Positions 1 through 5,555 of a DNA stretch of 9,787 nucleotides are shown piece after piece. Numbering within the stretch: position 1 is the first letter of the stretch; each line of letters opens with the position of its first letter. Source of the DNA: RAM1 sp943372515 (lineage in GTDB: Bacteria; Pseudomonadota; Gammaproteobacteria; Burkholderiales; Burkholderiaceae_C); the NCBI GenBank assembly GCA_943372515.1, contig CALRYY010000137.1, forward strand, positions 1 through 9,787. Reading direction: 5' to 3'. The notes under the pieces were generated by a model. It was not told where the DNA came from. It ran no database searches and saw nothing but the letters and a program-made list of their open reading frames with translations. A program made the position numbers and the translations under genes.

Positions 1-183
1 GACCTGTGCAGCCGCTTTGGCCTGGCGGCTGCCAGCCACAGCCTGCTGATGGCCGTGCAGGCCTGCCAGCGCCACGCGCTGGATGCGGCAGTGCAGCGGC
101 ACCTGGCTGCTGGTTCAGGGGTGACCTCCGCACCCATAATCCCCCCACACACTTTGCAGGAGCGCACCTCATGGGCATGTTGA
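1..183 (+). CDS. C-terminal end of an unidentified protein (5' truncated)
   Basis: Reading frame 1 is open from the window edge to a TGA at 181-183. Up to about position 126 its codons have the strong G/C third-position bias of the other genes here, while the other two forward frames do not look coding. The visible tail is about 60 residues, alanine-rich and probably helical, with segments such as DLCSRFGLAAASHSLLMAVQ near the start and HALDAAVQRHLAAG further on. I recognise no family. The last 20 or so residues (PIIPPHTLQERTSWAC) lie over the leader of the next gene and look less protein-like. The true stop may therefore be as annotated, giving a 13-bp overlap with the NnrU gene, or the frame may be open there by chance. 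No function is proposed. Confidence 0.4.
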   Translation, partial: DLCSRFGLAAASHSLLMAVQACQRHALDAAVQRHLAAGSGVTSAPIIPPHTLQERTSWAC

Positions 184-749
184 TTCTGGGTCTGTTGATT
201 TTCCTGGGCGTGCATTCGGTGCGCATCGTGGCCGATGGCCGGCGCACGCAGTTCATTGCGCAGCGCGGTGCCGGCGCGTGGAAGGGGCTGTATTCGCTGC
301 TGTCCATCGCCGGCTTTGTGCTGCTGGTGTGGGGCTATGGCCTGGCGCGCCAGCAGCCTGTGGTGCTGTGGTCGCCGCCGCTGGGCATGCGCCATGCGGC
401 GTCGCTGTTGACGCTGATTTCATTTGTGCTGCTGGCCGCCACCTATGTGCCGCGCAACAGCATCAAGGCCAAACTGCATCACCCCATGGTGCTGGCCGTG
501 AAGGTGTGGGCGCTGGGCCACCTGCTGGCCAACGGCACCCTGGCCGACGTGGTGCTGTTTGGCAGCTTCTTGCTGTGGGCGGTGTTCAGCTTCAAGGCCG
601 CCCGCGGGCGCGACCGCGCCGCCAGCACCACCTACCCCGCGGGCACCCTGGCCGGCACCGGCATTGCCGTGGTGGTGGGCGTGGCGGCCTGGCTGGGCTT
701 TGCGCTGTGGGCGCACGGGGTGTTGATCGGGGTGCGGCCGTTTGGGTGA
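171..749 (+). CDS. NnrU family integral membrane protein
   Basis: This 192-aa protein is almost entirely hydrophobic, with about five or six membrane segments at roughly residues 2-20, 40-60, 72-92, 100-120, 124-142 and 160-185. The opening LGVHSVRI (H15), then GRRTQF, GAWKGLYSLLS, the KLHHPM pair (H103/H104) and ALGHLLANG (H117) are the pattern I associate with the NnrU family. The length is also typical. NnrU was named from a nitrite/nitric-oxide locus, and the plant zeta-carotene isomerase Z-ISO, a haem protein, is a distant relative. The biochemical role of the bacterial proteins is not settled, and nothing nearby suggests denitrification. The start at 171 is chosen because AGGAG (158-162) lies 8 nt upstream. 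The frame stays open further upstream, but that part is non-hydrophobic and shadows the preceding gene. A CATAAT at 135-140 is a possible -10 element without a convincing -35. Confidence 0.85.
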   Translation: MGMLILGLLIFLGVHSVRIVADGRRTQFIAQRGAGAWKGLYSLLSIAGFVLLVWGYGLARQQPVVLWSPPLGMRHAASLLTLISFVLLAATYVPRNSIKAKLHHPMVLAVKVWALGHLLANGTLADVVLFGSFLLWAVFSFKAARGRDRAASTTYPAGTLAGTGIAVVVGVAAWLGFALWAHGVLIGVRPFG

Positions 750-762
750 TGCGTAACAGTCT

Positions 763-783
763 GGCGCCACGTGCAACGGCGCC
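763..783 (+). terminator. possible hairpin terminator after the NnrU gene
   Basis: GGCGCC at 763-768 and again at 778-783 is self-complementary, so the two copies form a 6-bp G/C stem around a 9-nt loop. It starts 14 nt past the NnrU stop. No T-run follows, so it would be a weak or factor-assisted terminator at best. Confidence 0.25.
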
Positions 784-855
784 CCTGTCCCACACGCGCA
801 GCGCGGGCCGCTGCCCACAATGGGTTTCCTTCATCAACCCGTTCAAGGATTCCCC

Positions 856-1068
856 ATGAAAAAGCGTTCACAGGTTGTGCCCCAGGCCGTTGAGGCTGAC
901 CAGCCCGAAACCGGCAAGGTGGCCAATGACTCCAACAAGCCCGCCGCCCAGGCCACGCAGCGCAATGAGGCGCGGCGCACGCCGGCCAGCCGCCATGACC
1001 GCGATTCACAGATCGGCAGCGGCAACCAGGCGCAGATGCGCCGCGGGCACGGCGGGCTGGGGCGTTAG
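856..1068 (+). CDS. small basic, probably disordered protein of unknown function
   Basis: This 70-aa protein begins MKKRSQVVPQAVEADQ and ends RRGHGGLGR. It contains no cysteine, tryptophan, tyrosine, phenylalanine or leucine-rich stretch. It is full of Q, N, R, A, D and S (for example KPAAQATQRNEARR and ASRHDRDSQIGSG), so it is hydrophilic, net basic and likely unstructured. There is no signal peptide or membrane segment. A strong ribosome binding site, AAGGA at 845-849, sits 6 nt before ATG 856 and decides this start over an in-frame ATG at 820. The good Shine-Dalgarno site and correct codon bias argue that it is real. It stands alone, 106 bp after the NnrU gene. I do not recognise the family; nucleic-acid binding would fit the composition but is only a guess. 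Confidence 0.65.
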   Translation: MKKRSQVVPQAVEADQPETGKVANDSNKPAAQATQRNEARRTPASRHDRDSQIGSGNQAQMRRGHGGLGR

Positions 1069-1102
1069 GCCGGTTGCGCTGCATACGGTCGACCCGCCAT
1101 GG

Positions 1103-1123
1103 ATCCTGGATCAAGTCCGGGAT
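1103..1123. repeat. REP-like intergenic hairpin
   Basis: ATCCTGGA (1103-1110) and TCCGGGAT (1116-1123) pair over 8 bp, with one G-T wobble, around the 5-nt loop TCAAG. The core GATCAAGTCCGGGAT resembles a dispersed intergenic palindrome that I recall from several proteobacterial genomes. It lies in the gene-free stretch 1069-1284, 35 nt past the stop of the small orphan gene. It may also act as a transcription stop. Confidence 0.5.
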
Positions 1124-1195
1124 GGCCCGCCGCGGCCCGGGGTGACCAAGCCGTCTTGCTGATTAGGCGGATTTCCTAGATTGTTTCGAAGTGTC

Positions 1196-1222
1196 TCAAG
1201 TGCCCGGCTTCAACGCCGATAG
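1196..1222 (+). promoter_or_regulatory. sigma-28 (FliA) promoter of the chemoreceptor gene
   Basis: TCAAGTGC (1196-1203), exactly 11 nt of spacer, then GCCGATAG (1215-1222). The FliA consensus is TAAAGTTT-N11-GCCGATAA, so the -10 box matches 7 of 8 and the spacing is exact. The -35 is a partial match with the core (T)nAAG. Transcription would start near 1229, leaving a leader of about 55 nt before ATG 1285. The match and its position directly before a chemotaxis receptor gene support each other. Confidence 0.75.
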
Positions 1223-1243
1223 CCCGGTAGCGCGAGCCTTTAT

Positions 1244-1259
1244 GTGCAGCGCTTTGCAC
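1244..1259 (+). other. small hairpin in the chemoreceptor mRNA leader
   Basis: GTGCA (1244-1248) pairs with TGCAC (1255-1259), extendable by a G-T pair. It would form in the predicted 5' leader, ending 14 nt before the ribosome binding site AGGAAG (1274-1279). No known riboswitch or protein site is recognised, and it may be chance. Confidence 0.2.
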
Positions 1260-1284
1260 TGAAACAACACAGCAGGAAGTTCCC

Positions 1285-3399
1285 ATGAGATTCATCAGCC
1301 GGTTGAAGGTTTGGCAGCGCTTTGCGCTGATCGGGGCCATTGCGCTTACCGCCACGGCGGTGCCGGTGGCCATGAGCGTGGCCCGGGTGTACGGCACCAT
1401 GCAGGTGGCCCAGCGCGAGGCCGACGGCATTGCGCCCGTGCGCGCCACCATGCGTGTCCTGGAAACCGTGCAGGTGCACAGCGACCGGACGGCGGCTGTG
1501 CTGGGCGGCAATGCAGCGGCCCAGCCCGCCCGCCTGACGGCGCAGCAGGATGTGGCCAAGGCCGTGGACGCGCTGGTTGCCCTGGCCCCCCGAGTGCAGG
1601 ACCCGACCACCCAGGCGCTGCTGCGCAAGGTGAGCGCCGACTGGACCGCTGTGCGCGAGCGCGTCGCGGCGCCGGGCGTGACCGCTGCTGACAGCATGGC
1701 GGCGCACAGCGCGCTGGTGATGTCGCTGCTGGGCCTGACCGATCTGCTGACCGATGATTTCGGCCTGTCGCTGGACCCGGACCTGGACAGCTACCAGCTG
1801 ATCCAGTCCAGCATGGTGTCCATGCCGGTGCTCAGCGAAGAGCTGGCGCGTGCGCGTGGCCTGGGTGTGAGCCTGCTGGCCAACAGCAGCCGCAAGGAGG
1901 CCGACATCCGCCCGCTGGTGATGACGCTGGCCCGCGCCGAAGACGCCCTGCTGGCCATGCAGCGCACCTATGGCAAGGCCGCTGCCGCCAATGCCGACCT
2001 CAAGAAGCAGCTGGACGGCCCCGTGGCCGAAGCTGTGGCGCAGGCCCGGCGTGCGGCTGCCCTGGCGCGCGACAAGGTGCTGGAGCCGGCGCAAGCCGGC
2101 TATGCGCCCACCGAGTTTTACGACCAGATGACGCTGGCCGTGCAGGCGCAGCTGGCCCTGGCCAATTCGGCCATGGACACGCTGGACAGCCTGCTGACCA
2201 GCCGCGCCGCGGCGCAACGCAAGAGCCTGGTCGCGCTGCTGGGGCTGGTGGCGCTGCTGCTGGGCCTGGGTGCCTGGGTGTCGCTGGTGGCGGCCCGCAC
2301 CATCCTGCGCCAGATCGGCGGCGAGCCGTTCGAGCTGGTGTCGGTGGCGCGTGCCATCTCGCAGGGCGACCTGACCGCCCATGTGCCGGTGCGCACCGGC
2401 GACACGCGCAGCATCGTGGCGGCCATGGCCGGCATGAAGACCAACCTGACCGGCGTGGTGCGGCGTGTGCGCGGCAATGCCGACAGCGTGGTCACGGCCA
2501 GCACCCAGATCGCCCAGGGCAACCAGGACCTGAGCCAGCGCACCGAAGAACAGGCCAATGCGCTGCAGGAGACCGCCGCGTCCATGGAGGAGCTGGGCAG
2601 CACCGTCAAGCTCACGTCCGACAACGCCCAGCGTGCCAACGCGCTGGCCCAGGACGCCACGCGCATTGCCGGCCAGGGCGGCCAGGTGGTGGCCCAGGTG
2701 GTACAGCGCATGGGCGGCATCAACGACAGCGCCAAAAAAATAGCCGACATCATTGGCGTGATCGACAGCATTGCGTTTCAGACCAACATCCTGGCGCTGA
2801 ACGCGGCAGTGGAAGCTGCCCGCGCGGGCGAGCAGGGCCGCGGTTTTGCCGTGGTGGCCACCGAGGTGCGTACCCTGGCCGGGCGCAGCGCCGAAGCAGC
2901 CAAGGAGATCCGCGCGCTGATTGCCAACAGCGTGGAGCAGGTCGGGCAGGGCAGCGCTCTGGTGGCCCAGGCGGGCGACACCATGCAGCAGGTTGAGGCG
3001 GCCATCCAGCGTGTGAGTACGCTGGTGGCCGAGATCAGCAACGCGTCGATCGAGCAGGCCTCGGGCGTGGCGCAGGTGGGCCAGGCGGTGTCGCAGATGG
3101 ACCAGGTCACGCAGCAAAACGCGGCGCTGGTCGAAGAAAGCGCTGCCGCCGCCGAGAGCCTGCGCCAGCAGGCGCAGGAGCTGCTGGACGCGGTGGCAAC
3201 CTTCCGGCTGCCGCCCCACGGCGCCGATGCCGCCCCGGTGCAGCCCGTGCAGCAGGCCCCGGTGGTGCTGGCCAGCAACGTCATGTCGATCAAGCGCCCG
3301 GCGCCGGCGCGCGGTGCCACTGCCGCTACTTCTGCTGCGGGCGCAGGCCCCCGCGGCGCGGCCAGCAAGACGGGCACCGACGACTGGGAGGCCTTTTAG
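1285..3399 (+). CDS. methyl-accepting chemotaxis protein (transmembrane chemoreceptor)
   Basis: This 704-aa receptor would signal to CheA through CheW. TM1 is at about residues 13-34. A long, mostly helical periplasmic region (about 35-312) has no ligand motif I recognise. TM2 is at about 314-336, followed by a HAMP-type segment (about 337-390, RQIGGEPFELVSVARAISQG, then DLTAHVPV). The coiled-coil signalling domain contains methylation-region sequences (QETAASMEELGS and QNAALVEESAAAAESL) and the highly conserved hairpin tip IAFQTNILALNAAVEAARAG (starts at 496). After the coiled coil comes a Pro/Ala-rich flexible tail ending DDWEAF. This fits the xWxxF pentapeptide that tethers CheR/CheB in high-abundance receptors. 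The start is supported by AGGAAG 1274-1279. A FliA promoter lies upstream. The gene stands alone, away from any visible che or flagellar cluster, so the ligand cannot be inferred. An A7 run at 2734-2740 with a rare ATA codon is unusual for this GC-rich gene. Confidence 0.95.
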   Translation: MRFISRLKVWQRFALIGAIALTATAVPVAMSVARVYGTMQVAQREADGIAPVRATMRVLETVQVHSDRTAAVLGGNAAAQPARLTAQQDVAKAVDALVALAPRVQDPTTQALLRKVSADWTAVRERVAAPGVTAADSMAAHSALVMSLLGLTDLLTDDFGLSLDPDLDSYQLIQSSMVSMPVLSEELARARGLGVSLLANSSRKEADIRPLVMTLARAEDALLAMQRTYGKAAAANADLKKQLDGPVAEAVAQARRAAALARDKVLEPAQAGYAPTEFYDQMTLAVQAQLALANSAMDTLDSLLTSRAAAQRKSLVALLGLVALLLGLGAWVSLVAARTILRQIGGEPFELVSVARAISQGDLTAHVPVRTGDTRSIVAAMAGMKTNLTGVVRRVRGNADSVVTASTQIAQGNQDLSQRTEEQANALQETAASMEELGSTVKLTSDNAQRANALAQDATRIAGQGGQVVAQVVQRMGGINDSAKKIADIIGVIDSIAFQTNILALNAAVEAARAGEQGRGFAVVATEVRTLAGRSAEAAKEIRALIANSVEQVGQGSALVAQAGDTMQQVEAAIQRVSTLVAEISNASIEQASGVAQVGQAVSQMDQVTQQNAALVEESAAAAESLRQQAQELLDAVATFRLPPHGADAAPVQPVQQAPVVLASNVMSIKRPAPARGATAATSAAGAGPRGAASKTGTDDWEAF

Positions 3400-3437
3400 G
3401 CCTTCTGATCGCGGGGCGCGGCGCTGTGCCCGCGCTT

Positions 3438-3443
3438 TATAGT
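3438..3443 (+). promoter_or_regulatory. possible -10 element before the hydrolase gene
   Basis: TATAGT is a good -10 hexamer 22 nt before ATG 3466, in the 66-bp gap after the chemoreceptor. No TTGACA-like -35 is present at the right distance, where the DNA is only G/C. If used, the leader would be only about 15 nt, without a Shine-Dalgarno sequence. A weak hairpin, GCGGG (3411-3415) with CCCGC (3429-3433), just before it could end chemoreceptor transcription. Confidence 0.3.
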
Positions 3444-3465
3444 CTGGGGGCACTACACCCCTGGC

Positions 3466-4428
3466 ATGAAACTCCTGCTGAAATCTCTTGCGCTGCTGGC
3501 CGGCGCGGCCTTGTTCTTCATCCTGGTGGGCCTGTTCCTCACCTGGGCGCCCGACCGCCCGGTGGATGAGCTCAAAGCCCGCTGGGCACAGGCGCCGTCG
3601 CAGTTCATCACCGTGCAGGGCATGCAGGTGCATCTGCGCGATGAGGGCCCGCGTGATGACCCGGTGCCTGTGGTGCTGCTGCACGGCACGTCTGCCAGCC
3701 TGCACACCTGGCAGGGCTGGGCGGGGGCGCTGAAGGCCCAGCGCCGCGTGATCCGGTTTGACATGCCGGGCTTTGGCCTCACTGGCCCGCACCCGCAGGA
3801 CGACTATTCCATGGCGGCCTATGTGCGGCTGGTGGCCGGCGTGCTGGACCAGCTGGGCGTGCAACGCTTTGTGCTGGCCGGCAATTCACTGGGCGGGCAG
3901 GTGGCCTGGGAATTTGCCCATGCCCATGCGCAGCGGGTGAGCCACCTGGTGCTGGTGGACGCCGCCGGCTACGCCATGGCACCCAAGGCGGTGCCGCTGG
4001 GTTTTCGCGTGGCGCGCATCCCGCTGCTGCGCCCGCTGGTGCGCAACACCTTGCCGCGTGGCCTGGTGCAGCAAAGCGTGCACAGTGTGTATGGGGACCC
4101 GTCGCGCGTCACGCCCGACCTGGTAGACCTGTATTACGACATGACCCAGCGCGCGGGCAACCGCCGCGCCCTGGGCTTTCGCATTGACCAGATCATGGTC
4201 GAGCAGGCGCAGGCCGATGCAGCGGCCGCGCGCATTGCGTCACTCAAGGTACCCACGCTGATCCTGTGGGGCGGGCGCGACGCGCTGATCCCGCCAGACA
4301 GTGCGCAGCGCTTTGCGCGCGACATTGCCGGCAGCCAACTGGTGATGTTTGACGACCTGGGCCACGTGCCCCACGAGGAAGCCCCGGCGCGCACGGTGGC
4401 GCCGGTGGTTGATTTCCTGGCGCGCTGA
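3466..4428 (+). CDS. membrane-anchored alpha/beta hydrolase
   Basis: This 320-aa serine hydrolase has an N-terminal hydrophobic helix (about residues 6-26) that should act as a signal anchor and place the enzyme in the periplasm. The alpha/beta-hydrolase order is complete: oxyanion-hole segment VVLLHGTSASLHTW, then FDMPGFGLTGPH, the nucleophile elbow GNSLGG (Ser141), the acid WGGRDALIP (Asp272), and the histidine GHVPHEE (His300). A cap region lies at about 170-240. The family includes esterases, C-C bond hydrolases, haloalkane dehalogenases and epoxide hydrolases. The sequence does not identify the substrate, and the lack of pathway neighbours gives no help. No clear ribosome binding site precedes ATG 3466, but the start fits because the anchor begins immediately. 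The gene converges with minE, with 20 bp between the stops. Confidence 0.88.
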   Translation: MKLLLKSLALLAGAALFFILVGLFLTWAPDRPVDELKARWAQAPSQFITVQGMQVHLRDEGPRDDPVPVVLLHGTSASLHTWQGWAGALKAQRRVIRFDMPGFGLTGPHPQDDYSMAAYVRLVAGVLDQLGVQRFVLAGNSLGGQVAWEFAHAHAQRVSHLVLVDAAGYAMAPKAVPLGFRVARIPLLRPLVRNTLPRGLVQQSVHSVYGDPSRVTPDLVDLYYDMTQRAGNRRALGFRIDQIMVEQAQADAAAARIASLKVPTLILWGGRDALIPPDSAQRFARDIAGSQLVMFDDLGHVPHEEAPARTVAPVVDFLAR

Positions 4429-4456
4429 GGGCCGCGTGCCGCAGCGATTCAGCGCG
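4421..4456. terminator. inverted repeat over the convergent hydrolase and minE stops
   Basis: CGCGCTGA (4421-4428) and TCAGCGCG (4449-4456) are perfect 8-bp reverse complements separated by 20 nt. Each arm contains the stop codon of one of the two converging genes. The hairpin could form in both transcripts and act as a bidirectional stop. However, it has no T-run on either side and the loop is long, so it may simply reflect that both genes end in Arg-TGA. Confidence 0.3.
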
Positions 4457-4712
4457 TCTCGGGCAGCTCGATTTTCACTTCCAGCACTTCCAGGTTGTCC
4501 TGGCGGTCCATCTGGACCTTGATGTCGCTGGGGTTGATCTTGATGTATTTGCTGATCACGGCGACCAGATCGCGTTGCAGCGCGGGCAGGTAATCGGGCT
4601 CGGCGGCGTTGCGCCCGCTGCGCTCGTGCGCCAGGATGATCTGCAGCCGCTCCTTGGCGACGCTGGCGGTCTTTTTCTTTTCGCCCAGCAGGAATGACAG
4701 GAACGAGGCCAT
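4449..4712 (-). CDS. minE: cell division topological specificity factor MinE
   Basis: MinE (87 aa, normal length) stimulates the MinD ATPase and releases MinCD from the membrane, which produces pole-to-pole oscillation and keeps mid-cell free for FtsZ. The N-terminal amphipathic segment MASFLSFLLGEKKK is the membrane-binding part. AKERLQIILAHERS (about residues 19-32) is the MinD-contact and anti-MinCD helix. Residues from about 38 (DYLPALQRDLVAVISKYIKI) to ELPETR form the dimeric topological-specificity domain. The start lies 3 nt after the minD stop. The only purine-rich ribosome binding sequence, GGGGGGAAA, is made of the last codons of minD, so translation of the two genes is probably coupled. 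It is the last gene of the operon and converges with the hydrolase gene. Confidence 0.98.
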   Translation of the reverse strand: MASFLSFLLGEKKKTASVAKERLQIILAHERSGRNAAEPDYLPALQRDLVAVISKYIKINPSDIKVQMDRQDNLEVLEVKIELPETR

Positions 4713-4715
4713 GGC

Positions 4716-5531
4716 TTATTTCCCCCCGAACAGGCGCTTCAGAAAGCCGGTCTTCTGCGCGTCAATGAAGCGCAGCGGCTTGTCTTCACCCAGGAAGCGG
4801 TCGATCACGTCCTTGTAGGCCTCGCTCACGTCGGTGCCTTTCAGGTGCACGGCGGGCGTGCCCTGGTTGGACGCGGTCAGCACGCTGTCGCTCTCAGGGA
4901 TCACGCCGATGAGCTTGATGCGCAGGATGTCCTGGATGTCTTCGAGCGACAGCATCTGGCCCTGGTCCACACGGTTGGGGTTGTAGCGGGTGATCAGCAG
5001 GTGTTCCTTGACGGGTTCCTTGCCGTCGATCGCGCGTTTGGTCTTGGAAGCCAGCATGCCCAGGATGCGGTCGCTGTCGCGCACGCTGGACACTTCGGGG
5101 TTGGTCACCACCAGGGCTTCGTCGGCAAAGTGCATGGCCATCAGCGCGCCGGTCTCGATGCCCGCAGGCGAATCGCACACGATGTATTCAAAGCCCATGG
5201 CGGCCAGGTCGGTCAGGACCTTTTCCACGCCGTCCTTGCTCAGGGCGTCCTTGTCGCGGGTCTGCGACGCGGCCAGCACGAACAGGTTGTCGCACTGCTT
5301 GTCCTTGATCAGGGCCTGGTTCAGGTTGGCCTCGCCCTGGATCACGTTGATCAGGTCGTACACCACGCGGCGCTCGCAGCCCATGATGAGGTCCAGGTTG
5401 CGCAGGCCCACGTCGAAGTCGATCACGGCGGTCTTGTGGCCGCGCAGGGCCAGGCCGGATGCAAAGCTGGCGCTGGTGGTGGTTTTGCCCACCCCGCCCT
5501 TGCCGGAGGTCACGACGATGATTTTTGCCAT
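4716..5531 (-). CDS. minD: septum site-determining ATPase MinD
   Basis: MinD (271 aa, typical length) is a ParA/MinD-type ATPase that dimerises with ATP, binds the inner membrane, and recruits MinC and then MinE. The deviant Walker A SGKGGVGKTT has the signature Lys11 and Lys16. The switch I region AVIDFDVGLRNLDLIMG (Asp38, Asp40) and switch II VCDSPAGIE (Asp120) are intact. The C-terminal KTGFLKRLFGGK (260-271) is the amphipathic membrane-targeting helix. The gene lies 24 nt after minC. Its ribosome binding site is AAAGGA, about 10 nt before ATG, slightly far. All catalytic and membrane features are present, so it should be functional. Confidence 0.99.
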   Translation of the reverse strand: MAKIIVVTSGKGGVGKTTTSASFASGLALRGHKTAVIDFDVGLRNLDLIMGCERRVVYDLINVIQGEANLNQALIKDKQCDNLFVLAASQTRDKDALSKDGVEKVLTDLAAMGFEYIVCDSPAGIETGALMAMHFADEALVVTNPEVSSVRDSDRILGMLASKTKRAIDGKEPVKEHLLITRYNPNRVDQGQMLSLEDIQDILRIKLIGVIPESDSVLTASNQGTPAVHLKGTDVSEAYKDVIDRFLGEDKPLRFIDAQKTGFLKRLFGGK

Positions 5532-5555
5532 GGGTGAAAGGTCCTTTGAAGAGAT

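Noticed and set aside
171..749. NnrU as evidence for a denitrification locus
   Set aside because: No nitrite or nitric oxide reductase genes or regulators are present in the window, and the family is widespread outside denitrifiers.
1156..1182. Sigma-70-like promoter TTGCTG...TAGATT before the chemoreceptor
   Set aside because: The spacer is only 15 nt and both boxes are weak. The FliA match downstream is far better.
1240..3864. 874-codon open frame antisense to the chemoreceptor and hydrolase
   Set aside because: It is His/Gln/Arg/Gly-rich nonsense typical of the complement of GC-rich coding DNA, has no family motif, and lies over two well-supported genes.
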